Made by a program: the position numbers and the translations under genes. The notes under the pieces were generated by a model that made no database searches, had not been told where the DNA came from, and worked only from the letters and a program-made list of their open reading frames with translations. Of a stretch of 64,000 bases of DNA, positions 17,761 to 26,895 are shown one piece after another (position 1 is the stretch's first letter; each line of letters opens with the position of its first letter). The DNA comes from Njordibacter sp028825405 (lineage in GTDB: Bacteria > Pseudomonadota > Gammaproteobacteria > Pseudomonadales > Balneatricaceae), in the NCBI RefSeq assembly GCF_047730065.1, contig NZ_CP159829.1, positions 2,728,001 to 2,792,000 on the forward strand, written 5' to 3'.

Positions 17761-18711
17761 ATGACTGCCATTGTTAATAACTTACTTAATGTGGTGCTTA
17801 TCCTCGTATGTGTAGTGTTTGGGGCAGCCTTGCTTACGTGGCTTGAACGACGCTTACTTGGCATGTGGCAAGATCGCTGTGGCCCCAACCGTGTCGGTCC
17901 TTTTGGGACTTTGCAAATTGCTGCGGACATGATTAAGTTGTTGATGAAACAAGATTGGGTGCCACCTTTTGCAGACCGGAAAATTTTTATTATTGCTCCA
18001 GCCTTCGCCATGTTTGTAGTCGTGGCGGCATTCGCAGTCATCCCTATGGCACCAGGTGTGGGTGTAGTAGATTTGAATATTGGTTTATTATTTTTTCTTG
18101 CTATGACCTCTTTAGGCGTTTATGCGGTTATGTTTGGTGCTTATGCGTCAGACAACAAATACGCCATGCTGGGGGGTTTGCGAGCTGCAGCACAAATGGT
18201 CAGCTATGAAGTGTTTATGGGTTTATCACTCATGGGTGTGGTCATGCTGGCGGGAACCTTTAACTTACGTGAGCTAGTGTTAGCACAAGCTGATGGTTGG
18301 TTCATTGGTCCACAAATTGTGGGTTTTTTCATCTTTTTTATGGCAGGTATTGCCGAAAGTCATCGTACCCCTTTTGACTTGCCAGAAGCTGAACATGAGC
18401 TTACTGCAGGTTTTCATACAGAATACTCAGGCATGAAGTTTGCCATGTTTTTTATTGGTGAATACGTCAGTGTGCTCATGAGTGCAGCAATGATTACGGT
18501 GTTGTTTTTGGGTGGCTGGTTGGGCCCAGCTTGGTTGCCGCCCTTGATGTGGTTTTTGTTAAAAACCATGGCTTTAGTATTGTTAATGATTTTAATTAGG
18601 GGCTCATTACCAAGACCTCGATATGATCAATTGATGACTTTTGGCTGGAAATTCATGTTGCCATTAGCCCTTCTCAACTTGCTTATTACTGGTGCATTAA
18701 TACTTATTTAA
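17761..18711 (+). CDS. nuoH: NADH-quinone oxidoreductase subunit H
   Basis: A 316-residue membrane subunit with eight predicted helices that connects the hydrophilic arm to the proton-pumping arm and forms part of the quinone cavity. Conserved loops are visible: WLERRLLGMWQDRCGPNRVG (residues ~23-42) and ESHRTPFDLPEAEHELTAGF. Only one base separates it from the nuoG stop. Confidence 0.97.
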   Translation: MTAIVNNLLNVVLILVCVVFGAALLTWLERRLLGMWQDRCGPNRVGPFGTLQIAADMIKLLMKQDWVPPFADRKIFIIAPAFAMFVVVAAFAVIPMAPGVGVVDLNIGLLFFLAMTSLGVYAVMFGAYASDNKYAMLGGLRAAAQMVSYEVFMGLSLMGVVMLAGTFNLRELVLAQADGWFIGPQIVGFFIFFMAGIAESHRTPFDLPEAEHELTAGFHTEYSGMKFAMFFIGEYVSVLMSAAMITVLFLGGWLGPAWLPPLMWFLLKTMALVLLMILIRGSLPRPRYDQLMTFGWKFMLPLALLNLLITGALILI

Positions 18712-18724
18712 GAGGCCATATTAT

Positions 18725-19291
18725 ATGAAACACAGGACAGGTCTTGGCTACTTTGGTTATATTGTCTGGGATTACTTTTACAGCAATATTGTGACCCTAG
18801 TAAAGGTAGCCTCCCATACTTTCACTAAAGCGGATACGGTTCAGTATCCAGAGCAAATGCCCTATCTGGCACCCCGGTTTAGAGGTCGCATTGTGCTCAC
18901 TAGAGATCCCACCGGAGAAGAACGCTGTGTCGCTTGTAACTTATGCGCCAGCGCCTGCCCAACAGATTGTATCTCGTTACAAAAAACGGAAGATGATAGT
19001 GGCCGCTGGTCAGCTGAATATTTCCGCATTAATTTCTCGCGTTGCGTGTTTTGTGGCTTATGTGAAGAAGCTTGCCCAACCTATGCCATTCAACTAACAC
19101 AAGACTTTGAACTGGCTGAGTATGAACGGCAAAATATGGTCTACGAAAAACAACATTTACTCATCGATGGACCTGGCAAGCACCCAGATTATAGTTTTTA
19201 TGAAATGTGTGGCAAGGCTGTATCAGGTCGTGCTAAAGGTGCAGGTATTCAAGAAGCAGAACCAGTCAATCTAAAGAGTTTGTTGCCATAA
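18725..19291 (+). CDS. nuoI: NADH-quinone oxidoreductase subunit I
   Basis: A 188-residue subunit with two 4Fe-4S motifs (CVACNLCASACPTDC and CVFCGLCEEACPTYA), giving clusters N6a and N6b, which pass electrons from NuoG to NuoB. An N-terminal amphipathic stretch docks on the membrane arm. It lies 13 bases after nuoH. Confidence 0.97.
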   Translation: MKHRTGLGYFGYIVWDYFYSNIVTLVKVASHTFTKADTVQYPEQMPYLAPRFRGRIVLTRDPTGEERCVACNLCASACPTDCISLQKTEDDSGRWSAEYFRINFSRCVFCGLCEEACPTYAIQLTQDFELAEYERQNMVYEKQHLLIDGPGKHPDYSFYEMCGKAVSGRAKGAGIQEAEPVNLKSLLP

Positions 19292-19324
19292 ACCTAAATT
19301 AGCTTACCTACGAGGAGCAGGAGC

Positions 19325-19879
19325 ATGATCTGGACCTACCTCTACAACATTGTGTTTTATGCGAGTTGTGGGGTCACTGTAGTGGCCACTATCCTCATGA
19401 TCACGCGCCATAATGCCGTGCACGCCCTGCTATACCTAATCATTTCATCCTTATCATTGGCGATTATTTTTTACCTTTTAGGCGCCGCATTTGCAGCCGC
19501 CTTAGAGGTCATTGTTTATGCAGGTGCAGTAATGATTCTATTTGTTTTCGTCGTCATGATGCTCAATCAAGGCCAACGTTCTGCGGCCCAAGAAGCTGCT
19601 TGGCTGCCTGCTAGAGGCTGGATTTTACCTGTTATCTTGGCTGCAGTCTTACTCACCTTACTATTACTAGGCATGTATAGTGAACAACCTTTGCAACCCT
19701 ATGGGGTCAATGGTATCGCTGTTAAAGATGTGGGCATAGCTCTATTTGGCCCTTATGTACTGGTGGTGGAATTGGCATCATTTTTACTTTTGGCTGGCCT
19801 TGTTGGGGCCTTTCATATTGCACGTAAAATGCCTACAAACATACATTCGAGCAACGTGGAGGAGGCCGACAATGGATAG
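19325..19879 (+). CDS. nuoJ: NADH-quinone oxidoreductase subunit J
   Basis: A 184-residue membrane subunit with five helices. The third helix, AAALEVIVYAGAVMILFVFV, has the conserved YAGAVMILFVF stretch linked to the conformational switch of complex I. GAGGAGCAGGAG precedes the ATG. Its last eight bases overlap nuoK. Confidence 0.97.
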   Translation: MIWTYLYNIVFYASCGVTVVATILMITRHNAVHALLYLIISSLSLAIIFYLLGAAFAAALEVIVYAGAVMILFVFVVMMLNQGQRSAAQEAAWLPARGWILPVILAAVLLTLLLLGMYSEQPLQPYGVNGIAVKDVGIALFGPYVLVVELASFLLLAGLVGAFHIARKMPTNIHSSNVEEADNG

Positions 19880-20180
19880 CCAATACATCGATCACGCTCT
19901 GGTGTTAGCTGGGATTTTGTTTTGCCTTGGTCTGGTGGGAGTCATGGTTAGGCGTAACCTAATATTTATTATGATTTCCATTGAGGTCATGCTCAATGCT
20001 TCAGGCTTGGCTTTTATTGCTGCCGGTTCTGCTTGGGGTCAAACCGAAGGGCAAATTATGTTTCTTGCGGTAATGACCTTGGGGGCGGCCGAGGTTGCCG
20101 TGGGTTTGGGCCTGACTTTGTTACTGTTTCGTCACTATAACAGTGTCAATGTAGATCAATTGAATCAGTTACGAGGCTAG
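19872..20180 (+). CDS. nuoK: NADH-quinone oxidoreductase subunit K
   Basis: A 102-residue, three-helix membrane subunit with the conserved glutamates in SIEVMLNA and LGAAEVAVGL that belong to the proton path. The frame is open upstream into nuoJ. The start chosen, ATG at 19872, has GGAGG ahead of it and gives the normal family length. Confidence 0.96.
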   Translation: MDSQYIDHALVLAGILFCLGLVGVMVRRNLIFIMISIEVMLNASGLAFIAAGSAWGQTEGQIMFLAVMTLGAAEVAVGLGLTLLLFRHYNSVNVDQLNQLRG

Positions 20181-20189
20181 GAGAACTTG

Positions 20190-22025
20190 ATGCAACAATT
20201 GTGGCTCATCCCCAGCTTACCCTTAATGGGTTTTTTGCTGCTTGTATTAGGGCATGGCCGCTGCAGTCGTTCATTAGCCAGACTTGTGGGTGTGGGATCT
20301 GTGGCTATGGCGGCCTTGGTCACCATATGGGTAACCCTTGATTTTTATAGCCTGGGTGCCACCCAAACTTATCAAGTGGAACTTTGGCCTTGGTTTAGAG
20401 CTGGCGTGTTTGAAGTGAGCTTTGGACTCTATTTAGACGGCCTAGCATTAAGTATGTTGTTGGTAATTACAGGTGTGGGCAGCTTGATTCATTGGTATGC
20501 CTCAGGCTATATGTGGCAAGATCCAGATTATCAGCGCTTTTTTGCCTATATGAACCTGTTTGTTGCAGCCATGTTAGTGCTGGTATTAGCAGATAATCTA
20601 GTGCTGTTGTTTTTGGGCTGGGAAGGGGTGGGCTTGTGTAGCTTTTTGCTCATTGGTTTCTGGCACCGGGATCCTGCGAATGGCTACGCTGCCCGCAAAG
20701 CTTTTGTGGTGACCCGGGTGGGTGATACCGCTTTTGCCATTGGACTGTTCTTATTATATCGTGAACTAGGCACCTTAGATTTACCCACCATTATGGCGTT
20801 AGCGCCTGAAATGTTTGACCTGGGGGGCAACCGCCCTAATCTCATAGCTGCTCTTTTATTGGCCGGCGCTTTAGGTAAATCAGCCCAGCTTCCTTTGCAT
20901 ACCTGGTTACCTGATGCTATGGCAGGCCCTACACCTGTGAGTGCATTAATCCACGCAGCCACCATGGTAACCGCCGGGGTTTATCTCATCGCTCGTAATC
21001 ATAGTATATTTTTGCAAGCACCCAATGTCTTGTTAGCAGTAGCATTCATTGGGCTTTTTACCTTATTAGTCTCTGGTTTTGCAGCCCTTAATCAAACTGA
21101 CATCAAACGTGTCTTAGCCTATTCAACCATGAGCCAAATAGGGTACATGTTTTTTGCCTTGGGAGTAGGTGCTTGGAGTGAGAGCATCTTTCATTTGATG
21201 ACCCATGCGATCTTTAAGGCCTTGTTATTCTTGACTGCGGGTTCAATTATCCTCGCCCTACATCATGAACAAGATATCCGCTCTATGGGAGGCTTACGGC
21301 GTCAATTACCCATACCTTTTTGGTGTTTTGTCATTGGCAGTGCCTGTTTGGTGGCCCTGCCACCAACCTCAGGCTTCTTCAGTAAGGAAGCGATTCTTAA
21401 TACCAGTTGGCAATTACCTGGGTATGGCCCTTGGCTCTGGGCAGGGGGCGTTTTAGGCGCATTCATCACAGCTATTTATACTTTTCGGCTCTTATTTTTG
21501 GTATTTTTTGGCCCTCAAAAAGTTCAACCACAGGAACCAAAAGGCTGGCAATTCCACCCACCATTAATAATCTTAGCCACCCTTTCTTTAGGGGCAGGTT
21601 GGTTTGTGCTTCCATCACAGGGGGCATTGCCGCCTTCGCCTTCGGGCCACCCACCCGTATGGACCTTGGTAGTAGCTATTGGCTTACCATTATTAGGCAT
21701 TGGCATTGCTTATCAGGTGTATGTGCGACAACAGTGGCAGGGATTGCGAGTAGCACAATGGCCCTTATTACGTCAATTTTTTCTACAAGGATGGGGCTTC
21801 GATGGTCTCTACCAACGCTTATTTTTAACCCCATTCACAACATTAGCGCAGCTCAACCGCAAGGACATTGTTGATCAGTTGCCCGCACGAGTGGTGCATT
21901 TAAGTCTGGCGTTACACAAAACTTTTAGCCAATTACAAAATGGCCAACTGCGCTTTTATATTACAACGTTAGCCTGTGCTGCCATCATTATTTTGGCATC
22001 CACACTAGTCATTCAGGTGTTATAG
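20190..22025 (+). CDS. nuoL: NADH-quinone oxidoreductase subunit L
   Basis: A 611-residue antiporter-like proton-pumping subunit with ~14 core helices and a long C-terminal lateral helix region. Conserved features include GWEGVGLCSFLLIGFW and the pump-channel stretch LPLHTWLPDAMAGPTPVSAL. The ATG at 20190 is 6 bases after AGGAG. A TTG one codon earlier is too close to the ribosome-binding site. Confidence 0.97.
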   Translation: MQQLWLIPSLPLMGFLLLVLGHGRCSRSLARLVGVGSVAMAALVTIWVTLDFYSLGATQTYQVELWPWFRAGVFEVSFGLYLDGLALSMLLVITGVGSLIHWYASGYMWQDPDYQRFFAYMNLFVAAMLVLVLADNLVLLFLGWEGVGLCSFLLIGFWHRDPANGYAARKAFVVTRVGDTAFAIGLFLLYRELGTLDLPTIMALAPEMFDLGGNRPNLIAALLLAGALGKSAQLPLHTWLPDAMAGPTPVSALIHAATMVTAGVYLIARNHSIFLQAPNVLLAVAFIGLFTLLVSGFAALNQTDIKRVLAYSTMSQIGYMFFALGVGAWSESIFHLMTHAIFKALLFLTAGSIILALHHEQDIRSMGGLRRQLPIPFWCFVIGSACLVALPPTSGFFSKEAILNTSWQLPGYGPWLWAGGVLGAFITAIYTFRLLFLVFFGPQKVQPQEPKGWQFHPPLIILATLSLGAGWFVLPSQGALPPSPSGHPPVWTLVVAIGLPLLGIGIAYQVYVRQQWQGLRVAQWPLLRQFFLQGWGFDGLYQRLFLTPFTTLAQLNRKDIVDQLPARVVHLSLALHKTFSQLQNGQLRFYITTLACAAIIILASTLVIQVL

Positions 22026-22054
22026 ATGAAAAAGGCCATAGGAGACTAAACACT

Positions 22055-23533
22055 ATGCAACTACTTGGCATCATCATTAGCCTTTTAGGTGGTGGCGTAT
22101 TGAGCCTAATAGTCGGGCGCCAATCTGCAAGCGCTAGTCGTTGGCTTAGTCTGGTGAGTTTGTTGGTAGCCAGTATGTTTTATATCAGCCTGTGGCTCGA
22201 TAGTGAAGATCCACTCGCCACTTCGATCTGGCTACAACATGCAAATTGGCTGTGGATTGAGCGTTTTGGTATCCATGTGTTACTTGCTACCGACGGTTTA
22301 AGCCTAATTCTTATTGGTTTAACTTTGTTGCTAGGCTATGTAGCCCTCCTCTCTGCTTGGCATGAGATAAATCACCGTTGCGGCCTATTTTATCTAAACT
22401 TCCTATTTACCTTAGCTGGAGTAGTCGGCGTATTTAGCGCCCTAGATTTGTTTCTCTTTTTTGTGTTTTGGGAAGTTATGCTGGTGCCCATGTTCCTTAT
22501 TATCGCTATTTGGGGTCACGAAGGGCGACGTTATGCCGCCACTAAATTTTTTATCTACACTCAAGCCAGTAGTTTGTTGATGTTGGCTGCCATGGTGGGT
22601 TTAGTGTTATTAAACCAGCAACAAACTGGCATCTTTAGTTTTTCTTGGTTTAGGTTAATCCAAACTGACACTAGTGGTGCCCTAGGCATGTGGTTAATGC
22701 TTGGCTTCTATGTGGCTTTCTTAGTTAAGTTACCAGGTTTGCCTGTGCACAGTTGGCTACCTGATGCCCATACCCAAGCACCCACGCCAGGTAGTATCTT
22801 GTTAGCTGGTATTTTATTAAAAACGGGGGCCTATGGTCTGTTGCGCTTTGTATGGCCTTTGTTTCCAGATGCAGCCTTAACTTTTGCACCTTTCGCTATG
22901 GGTTTGGGTGTATTAAGTGTGCTCTATGGCGCCAAATTAGCCTTTGCCCAAGATGACCTTAAGCGACTTATTGCCTATACCTCCATTAGCCATATGGGCT
23001 TTATTAGTTTGGGAATATTTGCCTGGAATCACCTGAGCTTGCAAGGTACTGTCATGCAAATAGTGGGTCATGGACTAAGTTCTGCCGGATTGTTTGCCAT
23101 TGCTGGATTATTGCAGCAACGCCTGCACACACGTGATTTAAATCAAATGGGTGGTCTGTGGGGTCAATTACCAAAGCTCTCTGCCTTAACTATGTTATTT
23201 GCTGCAGCAGCCCTTGGACTGCCTGGGTTAGCGAATTTCATTGGTGAATTTATGGTCTTGTTAGGCGTATTCCAAGTGCAACCATGGGCAGCCTCTTTAT
23301 CAGCTTTGGGCATGATCCTTGCACCTGTGTACGCTCTACTCATTTTGCAAAAAGGGTTTTTTGGTGCACCGGCACAGGGCCAGCGGGAAGTTTTGGACCT
23401 CAATTTACGGGAACTTGTGATGCTGGGAATATTAGCCCTAGGACTCATATTATTGGGTTTTTGGCCTAATTTAATATTTAACATCAGTGCCGCACCAGTT
23501 GACTATCTACTGTATTTAGGTAAGGGAGGTTAG
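22055..23533 (+). CDS. nuoM: NADH-quinone oxidoreductase subunit M
   Basis: A 492-residue antiporter-like subunit. Key Glu and Lys segments of the proton channel are visible in FWEVMLVPMFLII and LPGLPVHSWLPDAHTQAPT. AGGAGA precedes the ATG, and the gene starts 29 bases after nuoL. Confidence 0.97.
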   Translation: MQLLGIIISLLGGGVLSLIVGRQSASASRWLSLVSLLVASMFYISLWLDSEDPLATSIWLQHANWLWIERFGIHVLLATDGLSLILIGLTLLLGYVALLSAWHEINHRCGLFYLNFLFTLAGVVGVFSALDLFLFFVFWEVMLVPMFLIIAIWGHEGRRYAATKFFIYTQASSLLMLAAMVGLVLLNQQQTGIFSFSWFRLIQTDTSGALGMWLMLGFYVAFLVKLPGLPVHSWLPDAHTQAPTPGSILLAGILLKTGAYGLLRFVWPLFPDAALTFAPFAMGLGVLSVLYGAKLAFAQDDLKRLIAYTSISHMGFISLGIFAWNHLSLQGTVMQIVGHGLSSAGLFAIAGLLQQRLHTRDLNQMGGLWGQLPKLSALTMLFAAAALGLPGLANFIGEFMVLLGVFQVQPWAASLSALGMILAPVYALLILQKGFFGAPAQGQREVLDLNLRELVMLGILALGLILLGFWPNLIFNISAAPVDYLLYLGKGG

Positions 23534-23536
23534 CCC

Positions 23537-25006
23537 ATGAACTGGCTCGAACTAACATCACTCATGCCATTGTTATTGGTGGCTTCCATCAGTGTCATTT
23601 TGTTGCTGTTAATTGCCTTCGTGCGCGACCACAAACTCACCTGCTGGGTAACCTGTATCATGTTCGTCATGGCTGCCTACTGGGCCTTGACAGAGATGGG
23701 TAATACAGCGCAACAAGTCACGCCTTTATTAATCATGGATGATTTTAGCCGCCTTCTCATTGGGGTGGTGTTGCTGGTCAGTTTGGCTTGTGCATGGATG
23801 TCTTATGCCTATTTAGAAGCGGCAGATGAAATCCGTGAAGAGTATTATGTTTTATTATCCCTAGCCGCTTTGGGAGCCTGTGTGCTGGTAGCCAGTAATC
23901 ATTTTGCCAGTATGTTTATTGGCCTCGAACTCATGAGTGTTTCCCTGTTTGCTATGGTCGGATATATGGCCCACAGTAAACAACAAGCCCATATGACTCT
24001 AGAGGCTGGTGTCAAGTACATGGTGCTATCGGGGGTGTCCTCAAGTTTCTTATTGTTTGGCGTAGCACTGATATACGCCTATGCAGGTAACTTAACCATC
24101 GACCTCGTCGTTTCTGCTGATGGCCCTCGACTGCACTCAGGTTACTTAGAGATAGGCGCTGCTTTGCTGCTCGTGGGTGTTGCGTTTAAGATGTCTTGGA
24201 TGCCATTTCATATGTGGACACCAGATGTATACCAAGGCGCCCCCGCACCTGTTACCAGCTTTTTAGCGAGCGCTGTTAAGGTGGCGGTGTTTGCTTTTGC
24301 CATGCGCTGGTTAATGATGGCCCAAGGGGATTATTTAACCTTGTTACTTTTAGGGCTGACCATAATGGCAGCACTTTCTATGGTTGTGGGTAACCTATTG
24401 GCTTTGCGGCAAGACAATTTAAAACGCCTGTTGGGTTACTCAAGTATTGCCCACATGGGATACGTTATTATTACCCTAGCTGCCACTGCAACCCTTGGGC
24501 CTGATAGTATATCAACCGCTCTTGAGGGGGCTGCGGTCTACCTCATCACCTACGCCAGTATGACTATGTTAGCCTTTGCCGTTATAAGCCAACTGGCCTC
24601 CAAGGACCAGCGTTTTGAAAGTGGTACTTTGATACATTATTCAGGTCTTCTATTTCAGCAACCATGGTTAGCTAGTGCCTTAATATTGGCCATGCTGGCA
24701 CTTGCTGGCATGCCTTTAACGGCAGGTTTTATTGGTAAATATTATTTAGTTCTGGTGGCGGTAGAAAGTGAACTCTGGCTGTTATTGAGTTTACTCATAC
24801 TGGGTAGCGCCCTCGGGTTATATTATTATTTAAGAGTCATATTGGTACTGTGTAAAACTGCTGTCGATGATCAACCCATTGATCATAGAATCATGGTTTT
24901 TAGTGGTGGTGAAAAACTACTTTTATTACTGCTCGTGTTGGCCACCCTGTGGTTAGGAATTTACCCAACACCTGTGATTGAATGGGTGCAATTAGCCATT
25001 GCCTAA
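23537..25006 (+). CDS. nuoN: NADH-quinone oxidoreductase subunit N
   Basis: A 489-residue antiporter-like subunit and the last gene of the operon. It has FIGLELMSVSLFAMVGY and FKMSWMPFHMWTPDVYQGAPAP, typical of NuoN. It starts three bases after the nuoM stop. No clear intrinsic terminator was seen after it; the following region has a tandem repeat. Confidence 0.97.
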   Translation: MNWLELTSLMPLLLVASISVILLLLIAFVRDHKLTCWVTCIMFVMAAYWALTEMGNTAQQVTPLLIMDDFSRLLIGVVLLVSLACAWMSYAYLEAADEIREEYYVLLSLAALGACVLVASNHFASMFIGLELMSVSLFAMVGYMAHSKQQAHMTLEAGVKYMVLSGVSSSFLLFGVALIYAYAGNLTIDLVVSADGPRLHSGYLEIGAALLLVGVAFKMSWMPFHMWTPDVYQGAPAPVTSFLASAVKVAVFAFAMRWLMMAQGDYLTLLLLGLTIMAALSMVVGNLLALRQDNLKRLLGYSSIAHMGYVIITLAATATLGPDSISTALEGAAVYLITYASMTMLAFAVISQLASKDQRFESGTLIHYSGLLFQQPWLASALILAMLALAGMPLTAGFIGKYYLVLVAVESELWLLLSLLILGSALGLYYYLRVILVLCKTAVDDQPIDHRIMVFSGGEKLLLLLLVLATLWLGIYPTPVIEWVQLAIA

Positions 25007-25396
25007 TGGGTCGCTGCCAGAGCCAAACATCAAGGTTATCTTAAGCTTGTAAAACCGCGCCAAGGCCCAGTTATTAATCCAGTTATTAATCCAGTTATTA
25101 ATCCAGTTATTATTAATTTTTAGGTGCATTACTGTTGGCTCATTCCCAATATATAGGGGGGTAGCTTTTGGCCACTATACTCAATTTTTACCTAGGTAAT
25201 TGTTCATTATGTTGTAATTTAATACATATACTTTGGTTTAAATATTATTGTTTATAAGAATTGTTAACTTGTTTATATTATTATCCCATAGCGACAATCT
25301 ATGGCGAAATATATTGTGAAAACGACAATTTAGGCTTAACATGACTGAATAATCAAAATAAAATTTTCTAAAATCTAATTTATTAAGTGTACTTTT
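25007..25396. other. 390-base intergenic region between nuoN and the GlxA-type regulator
   Basis: AT-rich and without coding potential. Besides the 12-base tandem repeat it holds an inverted repeat, CCATAG-N7-CTATGG (25286-25304), about 90 bases before the regulator start, which could be an operator. The stretch TTGTTCATTA near 25200 resembles a degenerate tor box, but the match is too poor to call. Confidence 0.5.
25067..25114. repeat. four tandem 12-base units after nuoN
   Basis: CCAGTTATTAAT is repeated at 25067, 25079 and 25091 without change, and a fourth copy at 25103 ends TATT. The units are AT-rich and non-coding. The copy number is probably variable between strains. No function is apparent. 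Confidence 0.9.
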
Positions 25397-26377
25397 ATGT
25401 CGCTAAATATTGATACTAATAAATCTTGGGAACTAGGGGTTCTATTAATTCCTGGTTATAATTTGGCTGAAATGAGCCATATTATTGAGCCTTTAAAAGT
25501 GGCTAACCATAGCCTCGGTCATGCCCTTTATGAATGGAAATTATTTTCATTAGAAGGGGGACCTCTTGTGTCTTCATGTGGCATACAGGTGCACACATTA
25601 CCCTTAACTTCTGGCCCAATCTTAGAACAGCTTGATGCCTTGGTTATTTGTGCCAGTCACGAGGTTTATCAACTGCCTCTAAAAAGCTTTATTAAGCCCT
25701 TGAAGCAACTAGGTGATAATAATACCATGCTAGGTGGCGTTGGCACTGGAGCTTACTACCTTTACCGTGCAGGCCTGCTGGACGACTGTCGATGGACGAT
25801 TGATCATCGCCATTTAGGGGATTTACGCCATCAGGGTGCGACTCCCAACCGAGCCATCTTTAACGTAAACAATAACCGTTTCACTTGCCAAGGTGGCAGT
25901 ACAAGCCTAGATATGATGCTGCACATCATCCACCTTCATCATGGCAAATCGTTGGCGATTACTGTCGCAGAGGAAATGAATTGTGGAGTTTTGCGCACGC
26001 CAAAAGAACATCGATTAGATAATAAAATAAGCCCTTACGGCTGGCCTAACTCTTTACAACAAGTGGCATCATTAATGGAAAACAACATTGATGAACCCTT
26101 AAGCCTTTCTGAAATTAGTGGCTATGCAGGCTTAGGAAAACGTCAAATTCAGCGCCTATTCAAAGTATACATTGGTATTTCCCCAAGCATCTATTATCTA
26201 GAAAAACGTCTTAATCATGCGCACAAGTTACTATTCGAATCTGAGTTAACGGTTGAAAAAATAGCCATACTCAGTGGTTTCTCCTCTTTACCCAGTTTTT
26301 ATAAGTGTTATAAAAAGCGCTTTGGGTTACCCCCATTGAAAGCTCGCCACCAAAAAGCATTAATGTGGTCGGCTTAA
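25397..26377 (+). CDS. GlxA-type AraC regulator (DJ-1/PfpI-like domain plus AraC HTH)
   Basis: A 326-residue protein. Residues ~10-190 resemble the class I glutamine-amidotransferase/DJ-1-like sensor domain of GlxA, GbdR and CdhR regulators. Residues ~220-320 hold the two AraC helix-turn-helix motifs (LSEISGYAGLGKRQIQRLF and VEKIAILSGFSSLPSFYKCY). GbdR and related members respond to glycine betaine or dimethylglycine and control methylated-amine catabolism, which fits the neighbouring mgs/gmaS cluster, although that cluster is convergent and separated by a terminator. It may act on gmaS-mgs, tdm or genes elsewhere. The ligand is unassigned. Confidence 0.85.
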   Translation: MSLNIDTNKSWELGVLLIPGYNLAEMSHIIEPLKVANHSLGHALYEWKLFSLEGGPLVSSCGIQVHTLPLTSGPILEQLDALVICASHEVYQLPLKSFIKPLKQLGDNNTMLGGVGTGAYYLYRAGLLDDCRWTIDHRHLGDLRHQGATPNRAIFNVNNNRFTCQGGSTSLDMMLHIIHLHHGKSLAITVAEEMNCGVLRTPKEHRLDNKISPYGWPNSLQQVASLMENNIDEPLSLSEISGYAGLGKRQIQRLFKVYIGISPSIYYLEKRLNHAHKLLFESELTVEKIAILSGFSSLPSFYKCYKKRFGLPPLKARHQKALMWSA

Positions 26378-26430
26378 GACATTAGATTATTAATGCTACC
26401 TTTTATGGCGATGGCATAAAACGACACGCA

Positions 26431-26460
26431 AAAAAAGCCCAGCAATCGCTGGGCTTTTTT
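26431..26460. terminator. bidirectional intrinsic terminator
   Basis: A perfect seven-base-pair stem, GCCCAGC-AATC-GCTGGGC, is flanked by AAAAAA on the left and TTTTTT on the right. It can therefore end transcription of the GlxA-type regulator from the left and of the mgs cluster from the right. Confidence 0.92.
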
Positions 26461-26499
26461 GACCTAAAGACTTGGGGCACTCGCCCCAAGCTAAGGCCA

Positions 26500-26883
26500 T
26501 TAGAACTTTGCGTAAGCTTCGCGCAACTGCACCATAGGATGATTTTCAGACATCTGGAACTTTACTAACAATTCACGCGCAATCATGTCACGGTCTTGTT
26601 GGTTGTCCGGCAAATCGATGTCTTCTGGAATCGTAACCCAGCCGTTGATGTTACGGTCAAAAACAGCAGCGCTATTCTCTTCGTAACCCATATGCACGTC
26701 CTCCAACCAGTTAAGGTCGGACCAGTTCATTTTAACCATATATTCCCTGAGGTATGGCGTGCAATGATCCATGTCAGGTACCAAGTTCACGTCGTAACGA
26801 TAACCAATGGTCTGACCAATCATCTTCTCACGATCTGTATCCAGACCGTCTGTCGTTAAATAATGATCTACATCTTTTGACAT
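26500..26883 (-). CDS. unrecognised 127-residue protein at the end of the mgs operon
   Basis: I do not recognise this family. It is an acidic, soluble protein with no signal peptide or membrane helix. It is rich in Asp, Met and aromatics, with only one Cys and few His, and has a WSDLNWLEDVHMGYEE stretch in the middle. The start is set at the second ATG (26883), 8 bases after AGGAGG; the first ATG (26889) is only 2 bases from it. The gene follows mgsC by 12 bases in the same direction, so it is almost surely co-transcribed. It may be a small accessory or regulatory subunit of the N-methylglutamate synthase. That is inferred from position only. Confidence 0.75.
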   Translation of the reverse strand: MSKDVDHYLTTDGLDTDREKMIGQTIGYRYDVNLVPDMDHCTPYLREYMVKMNWSDLNWLEDVHMGYEENSAAVFDRNINGWVTIPEDIDLPDNQQDRDMIARELLVKFQMSENHPMVQLREAYAKF

Positions 26884-26895
26884 TATCATGTCCTC

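Noticed and set aside
25196..25210. TTGTTCATTA upstream of the GlxA-type regulator as a tor box
   Set aside because: Only about seven of ten positions match CTGTTCATAT, there is no spaced partner, and the region is AT-rich enough for such matches by chance.
25289..25303. ATAG-N7-CTAT near the GlxA-type regulator as an OxyR half-site
   Set aside because: It misses one fixed position and has no second half-site at the proper spacing, so it is treated only as an inverted repeat.
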